DNA of 64,000 bases from NCBI RefSeq assembly GCF_009882935.1, contig NZ_WTVA01000015.1, positions 496,001 through 560,000 on the forward strand. Direction: 5' to 3'. Below the pieces are notes generated by a model. It was not told where the DNA came from, made no database searches, and saw only the letters and a program-made list of their open reading frames with translations. The position numbers and the translations under genes are program-made. Positions within the stretch are counted from its first letter, which is position 1. Every line of letters begins with the position of its first letter. Of the stretch, positions 57,523-64,000 are shown one piece after another. The DNA comes from Sneathiella chungangensis (GTDB lineage: Bacteria; Pseudomonadota; Alphaproteobacteria; Sneathiellales; Sneathiellaceae).

Positions 57523-59901
57523 ATGATGTTTAAATCCAAAGGCTCTAAATCGATTTCCCTTTTGCCAAGCGGAAGTGTTGATTTTATTCACAGACGGCTT
57601 GTCGAATTGGGTGGGTTGGCGCTTCTTCTGCTCGCGTTGGTCTGCGTCCTGTCGCTTGTGTCCTATTCTCCGGACGATCCCAACTTCAATCATGCAACGG
57701 CAAATCCGGCGAGCAACCTGCTGGGCCGCGGCGGGGCACATCTAGCCGATCTGTTATTGCAGACCATTGGGTTTGGCTCTGTCGCCCTCATCCTCGGCCT
57801 GATCGCCTGGTCATGGCGGGTTGTTTCGCATCGGGGGTTACGATGGGGCTGGATCCACCTTGCCGTGCTGCCCTTCGGCGTATGTTTTGCATCGGCGGCC
57901 CTTGCGGCCCTTCCAGTTTCGGAAGGCTGGCCTCTCAATTCAGGCTACGGCGGCATCGTCGGCGAGGTGATTTTCAACTCGATCATCGTGGCCGGTCAGC
58001 AGGTCGGCCTCGATATTCATTTCGCCATTCTTGGCCCCATCCTGCTCATCATCGCGCTCGCGCTGCTCCTCGTTTCCTTTGGCGTGTCTACCCAGGAATG
58101 GCGGGTGATAGGCCTGTCCGTGAAAGCCGTCGTCCAGACGCTGCTGCTCGCGCCCGGCTACCTTCGCGACTTCCGTTTCCGCCGCGAGCGGGACGAGGAG
58201 GGCGATGCGGAGCTTGATACTTCAGACGACGCCCCGAAAAAGAAACGAAAGAGCCGTCTGAAAAAAGAAAAGCCGCCTGTCATTCGCAAAACGGCCGAAC
58301 CGCAGATCGAACAACGCAAAGTCGGCGCCGCCGTCGGCAAACGGGTGGCGGCCGAGAAGCAGCCCGCGCTCGACCTTGGTCCCGCCGGCGAATATCAGTT
58401 ACCGCCCCTTGATCTGTTGGCGCTTCCCGACGCAAAACTTGTCTCCAAACCGGTAAGCGAGGAGGCTCTCTCCAAGAATGCACGCCTGCTTGAATCCGTT
58501 CTTGATGACTACGGCATCAAGGGGGAGATCAGCCGGGTCCGGCCGGGGCCGGTGGTCACTCTCTATGAACTGGAGCCCGCACCAGGCCTTAAAAGTTCCC
58601 GCGTGATCGGGCTTGCCGATGATATCGCGCGGTCGATGAGCGCAATATCAACCCGAATTGCCGTCATTCCGGGGCGCAACGCCATCGGGATCGAGCTTCC
58701 CAATCAGCGGCGGGAAACCGTGTTCCTGCGCGAGCTTCTCTCCGCCGCGGCGTATGAGAGCACGAATTCCAAGCTCACCCTCGCGCTTGGCAAGGACATC
58801 GGCGGCGACCTGGTGGTTGCCGACCTGGCGCGGATGCCGCATCTCCTGATCGCAGGTACCACAGGTTCGGGCAAGTCAGTTGCCGTCAATACGATGATCC
58901 TCTCGCTTCTTTACCGCCTGTCGCCGGAAGAATGCCGCTTTATCATGATCGACCCGAAGATGCTGGAACTGTCTGTCTATGACGGCATTCCGCACCTGCT
59001 GGCGCCGGTTGTCACGGAGCCCGGAAAGGCAATCGTTGCCCTGAAATGGGCCGTCAAGGAAATGGAGGACCGCTACCGCAAAATGGCGGAACTCGGCGTT
59101 CGGAATGTCGATGGGTACAACCAGCGCATCCGCGACGCCCAGAAAAAAGGCGAAGTACTCAAACGAACGGTCCAAACGGGCTTTGATGCGGCGACCGGAG
59201 AGCCCGTCTTCGAAGAACGGGCGCTTGATACGGCGCCGCTGCCGATGATCGTGATCATCGTCGATGAGATGGCAGATCTGATGATGGTCGCGGGCAAGGA
59301 AATTGAAGTGGCGGTACAGCGGCTCGCCCAGATGGCGCGCGCGGCCGGCCTGCATGTGATCATGGCAACTCAACGCCCGTCGGTCGACGTCATCACCGGT
59401 ACAATCAAGGCCAATTTCCCGACCCGGATCAGCTTCCAGGTGACGTCGAAGATCGACAGCCGAACAGTATTGGGCGAACAAGGGGCTGAACAACTTCTCG
59501 GGCAGGGCGACATGCTCTATATGCCGGGCGCCGGGCGCGTCCAGCGTGTCCATGGCCCCTTCGTTTCCGACGAAGAAGTCGAACAGGTCGTCAGCTTCCT
59601 CAAAGCGCAGGGCGAACCCGATTACAAGGAAGAAGTGACAGAGGAAGACCAGGGCGACTTCGATGGTATGATGGGTGGCAGCGGGGGCGGCTCGGGAGAT
59701 GAACTCTACGACAGGGCCGTCGAGTTGGTCTGCCGGGAGAGAAAAGCCTCCACCAGTTTTGTACAGCGCCACCTGCAGATAGGATATAACCGCGCCGCCC
59801 GCATCATCGACCAGATGGAGAAGGAAGGCGTGATCGGCGCCGCCAACCATGTCGGCAAGCGCGAAGTGCTTGCCCGAGACATTGACGACCGGGAACGCTA
59901 A
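57523..59901 (+). CDS. ftsK: DNA translocase FtsK
   Basis: 792 aa. Four membrane helices (residues about 20-190, for example LALLLLALVCVLSLVSYSPDDPNFNHA) anchor it at the septum. A charged linker of about 120 residues, shorter than in E. coli, leads to the motor: ELEPAPGLKSSRVIGLADDIARSMSA, Walker A LIAGTTGSGKSVAVNTMILSLLYR, Walker B MIVIIVDEMADLMM and QRPSVDVITGTIKANFPTRISF. The C-terminal gamma winged helix reads ASTSFVQRHLQIGYNRAARIIDQMEKEGV, which recognises KOPS. It pumps DNA at division and works with Xer recombinases. Confidence 0.96.
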   Translation: MMFKSKGSKSISLLPSGSVDFIHRRLVELGGLALLLLALVCVLSLVSYSPDDPNFNHATANPASNLLGRGGAHLADLLLQTIGFGSVALILGLIAWSWRVVSHRGLRWGWIHLAVLPFGVCFASAALAALPVSEGWPLNSGYGGIVGEVIFNSIIVAGQQVGLDIHFAILGPILLIIALALLLVSFGVSTQEWRVIGLSVKAVVQTLLLAPGYLRDFRFRRERDEEGDAELDTSDDAPKKKRKSRLKKEKPPVIRKTAEPQIEQRKVGAAVGKRVAAEKQPALDLGPAGEYQLPPLDLLALPDAKLVSKPVSEEALSKNARLLESVLDDYGIKGEISRVRPGPVVTLYELEPAPGLKSSRVIGLADDIARSMSAISTRIAVIPGRNAIGIELPNQRRETVFLRELLSAAAYESTNSKLTLALGKDIGGDLVVADLARMPHLLIAGTTGSGKSVAVNTMILSLLYRLSPEECRFIMIDPKMLELSVYDGIPHLLAPVVTEPGKAIVALKWAVKEMEDRYRKMAELGVRNVDGYNQRIRDAQKKGEVLKRTVQTGFDAATGEPVFEERALDTAPLPMIVIIVDEMADLMMVAGKEIEVAVQRLAQMARAAGLHVIMATQRPSVDVITGTIKANFPTRISFQVTSKIDSRTVLGEQGAEQLLGQGDMLYMPGAGRVQRVHGPFVSDEEVEQVVSFLKAQGEPDYKEEVTEEDQGDFDGMMGGSGGGSGDELYDRAVELVCRERKASTSFVQRHLQIGYNRAARIIDQMEKEGVIGAANHVGKREVLARDIDDRER

Positions 59902-59981
59902 GTTTAGTGAAATAGGTGGCAATTTTATCCTATCTCGCCCATATCAGTGCAAATGACCCGTCAAAAATAGAGTGAGGCTTG

Positions 59982-60599
59982 ATGCGTTCTTTCTCGAAAT
60001 CCGTCTGTTTGTTGCTTGCGCTGTTCTTAACGGTGGCAGGTGTCACCCCCTCCGTCGCGGCGCCGAGTGACGCCGACCGGGAACAAATCGCCCGCGTCGA
60101 AGCCTATCTCGATACGCTGAAGACGCTGAAGGCCGATTTTCTGCAAATCGACTCCCTCGGAGGCATCGCGGAAGGCGAAGTTTACTTGCGCAAGCCCGGC
60201 CGCATGCGCTTTGAATACAAGCCGCCGGCGCAGATTCTGGTCGTCGCGGACGGTCTATGGCTCGTCTTTCACGACAAGGAACTGAAGGAGACCACGCGAC
60301 TTCCGCTTTCGGCGACTCCCGTCAACATTCTGTTGAAAGAGAATGTGAAATTGAGCGGCGACGTGACGGTAACCAAGGTCGATCATGAAGCCAATACGCT
60401 CCGAATTACGATCGTTGATACGGCCAATCCGGATGAGGGCAACATCGTGCTGATCTTCAGCGACAATCCGCTTCAACTCCGGCAATGGCTGGTGACCGAC
60501 GCGCAAGGTCAAGTAACCAGCATCAGTCTTGGCAAGCTTGAGAAGAATATTAAACTCAAGCCGGAACTTTTCACCTTCTTCGACAGCGACTACGAATAA
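59982..60599 (+). CDS. lolA: Outer-membrane lipoprotein carrier protein LolA
   Basis: 205 aa. Signal peptide MRSFSKSVCLLLALFLTVAGVTPSVAA. The conserved core is LKADFLQIDSLGGIAEGEVYLRKPGRMRFEYKPP, with DGLWLVFHDKELKETTRLPLSATPVNILL and LFSDNPLQLRQWLVTDAQGQ-like strands. It carries lipoproteins through the periplasm. ATG 59982 has GTGAGG upstream; a TTG at 59979 is in frame. Placement behind ftsK is the common alphaproteobacterial order. Confidence 0.9.
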   Translation: MRSFSKSVCLLLALFLTVAGVTPSVAAPSDADREQIARVEAYLDTLKTLKADFLQIDSLGGIAEGEVYLRKPGRMRFEYKPPAQILVVADGLWLVFHDKELKETTRLPLSATPVNILLKENVKLSGDVTVTKVDHEANTLRITIVDTANPDEGNIVLIFSDNPLQLRQWLVTDAQGQVTSISLGKLEKNIKLKPELFTFFDSDYE

Positions 60600-60656
60600 G
60601 CATGAATTGACATGCGCATCCGTGTTAGATAATTGGGCATGTTAACAGGCCGGGAC

Positions 60657-61256
60657 ATGACCATGGATTATGATGACGATTTCGACGAAGATCTCCCGGA
60701 TATCGACGATTATCCGACGCTGGTTTCCGTCGTCCGCTTTAATAAACTGATCCCGTCGATTCCCTGGTTTTCCTCCGTCGGTGACCCCTTAAAGATAAAG
60801 GAACTTCAGGCGGCGCGGGACTACATGGACATGCTGGGTTTTCCCGATGCCTTCGTGGCCGAAGTGGAGGATTGGGAAGATGCCGCCTATGCCGCCGCCA
60901 ATCCGGAGTTCAATAGCGAATGGTGGGAGGCGGAGGAACAGCTCCGTATGGGACTGACCGCCAATGCGCTTGAATTGATGGGCGAGGAGGATCTCAATCT
61001 CGCCCTCACGCACGTATCGGCAACCGCCTCGGAATTTATTACGCAAGCCATGGAAGAAATAACCGAGGATGTCGGCATCGAGGATCAGGAGCTTATCCGC
61101 GCCGCCATCGGATCCGCAGTGCAAAGCTGCCACCAGGCCGCGCTCGTCCTCGCCGCAGGTGAAGAAGACAGCCATCCCTTTGCCCTTAAATACAAACTGT
61201 TCGAGCAGGGCCACTGGCCAATCGCCATCACAGGCAGCAGTTTCAATATATTTTGA
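60657..61256 (+). CDS. Unrecognised acidic 199-aa protein
   Basis: The N-terminus is very acidic (MDYDDDFDEDLPDIDDYPTL), followed by VVRFNKLIPSIPWFSSVGDPL. Central helices are rich in Trp and Glu (FVAEVEDWEDAAYAAANPEFNSEWWEAEEQ). The C-terminal half contains FITQAMEEITEDVGIEDQEL, SCHQAALVLAAGEEDSHPF and YKLFEQGHWPIAITGSSFNIF. No signal peptide or membrane helix is seen. No family was recognised. The start is uncertain: an upstream TTG at 60633 and ATG at 60639 are in frame. It ends just before the PhyH gene, whose ribosome binding site follows within 15 nt, so the two may be one unit. Confidence 0.7.
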   Translation: MTMDYDDDFDEDLPDIDDYPTLVSVVRFNKLIPSIPWFSSVGDPLKIKELQAARDYMDMLGFPDAFVAEVEDWEDAAYAAANPEFNSEWWEAEEQLRMGLTANALELMGEEDLNLALTHVSATASEFITQAMEEITEDVGIEDQELIRAAIGSAVQSCHQAALVLAAGEEDSHPFALKYKLFEQGHWPIAITGSSFNIF

Positions 61257-61287
61257 TGACGAGGGTATTCGCAGGAGGAAATTTGCG

Positions 61288-62115
61288 ATGAGCCAACGCA
61301 ACACACCACCCAGTACGTCTTACGGCATTCTCAGACAGGATCAATTCTCGTCCGAACTTGAAGAGACCGCGGGACAGGTCCGCCGACTCGGATTTGCCAT
61401 TGTGGACTCCGGATATACCCGGGTGGAACTTTCTGAAATTTCCGAAGAATTTGAACGGACACGCAAAAGATACGTGGAAAAATGGGGTGAAACGGACCTC
61501 AAACAGGCGAACGAAATTCATACCATACGAGCGCCGATATCGCATGGAGGACCGGCGTTTCTAAAGCTCGTGATGAATGAGAACCTGCAGGCGGTCTTAA
61601 AATTGCTTATCGAGGGAAAATATATCCTCAATCAGCAAAATGGCATTATCAATCCGCCAAACGAGACTTATAATCAGGCGTTCTGGCATCGCGACCTGCC
61701 CTACCAGCACTTTGTGTCGAGCACCCCGCTGGCCATCAACGCGCTTTTCTGTATTGATGATTTTACGTTAGAAAATGGCGCAACTTTTGTTCTGCCGGCC
61801 TCGCATAAAGATAAAGCCTTTCCTTCCGACACCTACATTCAGAAAAATGCCCTGCAAGTCGAAGCGAAGGCCGGACAGTATATCCTGCTGGATTGCATGC
61901 TGTTTCATAGTGGCGGATTCAATCGCACCGAAAAAGAACGTCGGGCGGTCAATCATGTTTTCAACATTCCCTATTTCAAACAACAGATCAATTTGCCCCG
62001 TAATATGAAAGCTGACGGCCTGACTGTTGGAGAAAAGGAAATTCTCGGTTTTTACTATGAAGAACCGGCGTCCATCGAGAGTTATCTTAAATCACGCTTG
62101 CCGAAAAAGGATTGA
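61288..62115 (+). CDS. Phytanoyl-CoA dioxygenase (PhyH) family protein
   Basis: 275 aa, Fe(II)/2-oxoglutarate oxygenase fold. The HxD pair of the iron site is in QAFWHRDLPYQHF. The distal His and the 2-oxoglutarate-binding Arg fit LLDCMLFHSGGFNRTEKERRAVNHVFN. NGATFVLPASHKDKAFPS is the usual PhyH loop. The oxidised substrate is unknown. ATG 61288 has the strong site GCAGGAGG upstream; a longer open frame overlapping the previous gene is not used. It sits between lolA and xth, where this block is not usual. Confidence 0.88.
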   Translation: MSQRNTPPSTSYGILRQDQFSSELEETAGQVRRLGFAIVDSGYTRVELSEISEEFERTRKRYVEKWGETDLKQANEIHTIRAPISHGGPAFLKLVMNENLQAVLKLLIEGKYILNQQNGIINPPNETYNQAFWHRDLPYQHFVSSTPLAINALFCIDDFTLENGATFVLPASHKDKAFPSDTYIQKNALQVEAKAGQYILLDCMLFHSGGFNRTEKERRAVNHVFNIPYFKQQINLPRNMKADGLTVGEKEILGFYYEEPASIESYLKSRLPKKD

Positions 62116-62302
62116 TGATTTGGATCAGCCGCCAACAGGGAGTTTCATGGTTTTTCTTGGAATATCCAGACAGGCAACTACAAACAAGGTCACACCGGAG
62201 GCAGAATCAAGATAGAAGGATGGTTCAAAGTCTTTATCAATGGCCATCAAAAGTGCTAAAAAATTTAACAGTATCTGAATTTTATCAAAGATTGGAATCC
62301 CT

Positions 62303-63106
62303 TTGCGATTAGCTACTTGGAACGTCAATTCCGTTCGCGCCCGTCTCTCCCATGTCGAGCAATTTGTGACAGAAATTCAGCCTGACATCCTCTGTCTTCA
62401 GGAAACCAAGGTGACGGACAACGAATTTCCGGTCAAGGCATTCAGGAACCTCGGCTATGAGCATCATGTCATCGCCGGACAGAAAAGCTACAACGGCGTC
62501 GCCATCTTCTCAAAACTTCCGTTTTCGACAACAGACTCGAAAATCTGGTGTGGAAAGGATGATAAGCGTCATCTCGCCGTTACATTGGAAAACGGGGTGG
62601 AACTCCATAATTTTTACGTTCCGGCAGGGGGTGATATCCCGGACGTTACTGTGAACGACAAATTTGCCCATAAGCTCGAATTCATGTCCGAGATGACGGA
62701 CTGGTTTGCAAAGCGACGGGCCGACGACAACAAGCTGATCCTGGTTGGCGATCTTAATGTTGCGCCCCTTGAAACCGACGTATGGAACCATAAACAACTC
62801 CTGAAAGTTGTCAGCCACACGCCTATAGAGGTCGACCATATGGCGCGAATTTACGGCTCGCATGATTGGATCGACGCGATGCGCCATTTCGTTCCGGAAC
62901 CTGAACCGTTATTTTCCTGGTGGAGCTACCGATCCCCTGACTGGAAAGCCGCAAACAAGGGCCGCCGGCTCGATCACGTCTGGGTGACGCCCGCCTTAAA
63001 GCCGTATCTTAAATCCATGAATATTCACCTGGAACCGCGCGGTTGGGAAAAGCCGTCAGATCACGCGCCGATTGCCGTCGATTTTGATTTCAGCGGATTG
63101 ACGTGA
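62303..63106 (+). CDS. xthA: Exodeoxyribonuclease III (XthA)
   Basis: 267 aa. TTG start giving MRLATWNVNSVRARLSHVEQFV, the canonical ExoIII N-terminus; there is no ATG nearby. Catalytic sites: IQPDILCLQETKV (Glu), YNGVAIFSK, LVGDLNVAP (Asp and Asn) and the C-terminal LDHVWVTPALKPYL and WEKPSDHAPIAVDF (DH). It repairs abasic sites and trims 3' ends. Confidence 0.94.
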   Translation: MRLATWNVNSVRARLSHVEQFVTEIQPDILCLQETKVTDNEFPVKAFRNLGYEHHVIAGQKSYNGVAIFSKLPFSTTDSKIWCGKDDKRHLAVTLENGVELHNFYVPAGGDIPDVTVNDKFAHKLEFMSEMTDWFAKRRADDNKLILVGDLNVAPLETDVWNHKQLLKVVSHTPIEVDHMARIYGSHDWIDAMRHFVPEPEPLFSWWSYRSPDWKAANKGRRLDHVWVTPALKPYLKSMNIHLEPRGWEKPSDHAPIAVDFDFSGLT

Positions 63107-63175
63107 GGAACGCATCGGCTGTTATTATAGCTTGCCCGCACCGCAGAGCCGGCGACAATCGGATCAGCGATAGCC

Positions 63176-64000
63176 ATGCAACGTCAACTGGAAACGCCTT
63201 TGAAGAAATCGCCCCCGGAACCGTCTGAAAATACGGACCTGTCGCATCGGCTTCTTGTATTATCCGCCCTGATGATGGCTATCGCGGCGGTCTTCTGGGG
63301 GGGATTATATGCCTATTTCGGGGAATTCAGAGCCGCCGCAATTCCCTGGGGTTATTCGGTAATCTCCTTCATTTTCCTGCTCCTGTTTCGTCACGAGCAT
63401 GGCTTCGTCCTTCTTCGCACCAGCCAGCTTTTGCTCTCCCTCTTGCTGCCCTTCCTATTGATGTGGGAATTGGGCGGATTTATTAACTCCTCAGCCGTCG
63501 TCATCTGGTCCCTTACCAGCCCGATGGGCGCCCTCGTTTTTGCCAACCGCCGGGTCGCCACCTGGTGGTTTATCGCGTTTATCCTGCTGGTTATCATCGG
63601 CGCCGCGATCAGCTTTGGTGACGGGACAATCGACAATAGGCTGCCCCCCGCCCTGATCGTTATTTTGTTCGTCATGAATTTAAGCGGCGTCTCTATCGTT
63701 GCCTTTGTCCTGCTTGTCTATTTCGTCGGCCAGAAGGACCAGACGTTCAATTTGCTAGCGATTGAACGTCAGCGTTCGGAGGATCTTATTTGCAATATGC
63801 TCCCCGAGGCGATCGGCGAGCGATTGAAGCGGGAGAAAAGCCCAATTGCCGACAGGCTTGAAAATGTCACCATCCTGTTCGCCGACATCTCCGGTTTCAC
63901 GAATTATTCGATGAACCGGACGCCGGAAGAAATCGTGACATTGCTCGATCAGGTTTTCTCGGCGTTCGATGAAATGGCCTCGCGATACGGGCTTGAGAAG
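63176..64000 (+). CDS. Class III adenylate/guanylate cyclase with membrane domain, N-terminal part (runs off the window)
   Basis: 275 codons visible with no stop before the window end. Residues 1-205 hold about six hydrophobic segments (for example LLVLSALMMAIAAVFWGGLYAYF, SLTSPMGALVFANRR, VILFVMNLSGVSIVAFVLLVYFV). A linker with MLPEAIGERLKREKSPIADRLENVTILFADISGFTNYSMN follows, the start of the class III cyclase catalytic domain. The metal-binding Asp is in FADISGFT. The catalytic part after about residue 275 is missing, so ATP or GTP specificity cannot be read. ATG 63176 follows xthA by 70 nt. Confidence 0.87.
   Translation, partial: MQRQLETPLKKSPPEPSENTDLSHRLLVLSALMMAIAAVFWGGLYAYFGEFRAAAIPWGYSVISFIFLLLFRHEHGFVLLRTSQLLLSLLLPFLLMWELGGFINSSAVVIWSLTSPMGALVFANRRVATWWFIAFILLVIIGAAISFGDGTIDNRLPPALIVILFVMNLSGVSIVAFVLLVYFVGQKDQTFNLLAIERQRSEDLICNMLPEAIGERLKREKSPIADRLENVTILFADISGFTNYSMNRTPEEIVTLLDQVFSAFDEMASRYGLEK

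Noticed and set aside
58876-59922. 348-codon minus-strand frame opposite ftsK
   Set aside because: Antisense shadow of the FtsK motor domain; the FtsK frame has all expected motifs.
62116-62302. Short open frames on both strands between the PhyH gene and xthA, possibly a gene remnant
   Set aside because: Translations show no recognisable domain and no ribosome binding site. Treated as intergenic DNA in front of the TTG start of xthA.

Overview
The window reads as chromosomal DNA of an alphaproteobacterium. The pointers are gene order and families: a full ccmABCDEFGHI operon divergent from acnA with a DUF1223 gene behind it, a urtABCDE-ureDABCEFG cluster, the order aminotransferase-ftsK-lolA-(insert)-xth, a glnK-amtB pair, HutC-type and tandem HxlR-type regulators, and UbiH. 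No phage, insertion sequence, CRISPR array or rRNA was seen. A genus cannot be named from the sequence alone.

Layout. 1-7330 (minus): the edge of a probable NUDIX gene, then the cytochrome c maturation operon. 7605-12028 (plus): aconitase, a DUF1223 thioredoxin-like protein and a NUDIX hydrolase. 12029-18164 (mostly minus): an unrecognised lipoprotein unit, htpG, a HutC-like regulator (plus) and a AAA+ ATPase with an N-terminal MshEN (c-di-GMP-type) domain. 18448-23067: a tandem-ACT protein, an M14 carboxypeptidase with an allophanate-hydrolase-C-like protein, a ZntB-like transporter, an MscS channel and an orphan MqsA-like antitoxin. 23130-33827 (minus): twelve genes for urea uptake and urease, behind a consensus sigma-54 promoter. 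34182-42037: a secreted hydrolase, a membrane protein, a winged-helix/TPR regulator with a divergent methyltransferase, a cold-shock protein, ArfB, a formate/nitrite channel, YdcH and DoxX. 42034-47084: an acyl-CoA module (oxidoreductase, acyl-CoA ligase, enoyl-CoA hydratase, thioesterase) around a tandem HxlR regulator. 47129-51413: tRNA-Gly, ProXp-like deacylase, CnoX-like thioredoxin, LonN, Trm112, DUF971 and UbiH. 51485-56174: amidase, glnK, amtB and a second amtB. 56320-64000: DapC-like aminotransferase, ftsK, lolA, an inserted acidic protein plus PhyH dioxygenase, xth, and a class III cyclase cut by the window edge.

Two regulatory patterns tie separate parts together. First, the upstream regions of urtA, glnK and the second amtB each carry a sigma-54 promoter and two or three copies of a 17-bp dyad (roughly TGNSTA-N5-TRRGCA in five of the seven copies, TGATCA/TGGGCA-type in the others). 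This would be an NtrC-type nitrogen regulon joining urea uptake, urease and ammonium transport. Second, a 20-bp element (AAAAGTCTNATAWCGMAAGT) lies in the hxlR/oxidoreductase intergenic region and, as an inverted pair, between the enoyl-CoA hydratase and the thioesterase. This predicts that the tandem HxlR protein controls the whole acyl-CoA module and itself.

Other points of interest are a near-perfect parS-like site at 13533-13548, a palindrome framed by exact direct repeats between ccmA and acnA, the MshEN-AAA+ fusion, and the orphan MqsA-like gene with a tandem 11-bp repeat upstream.
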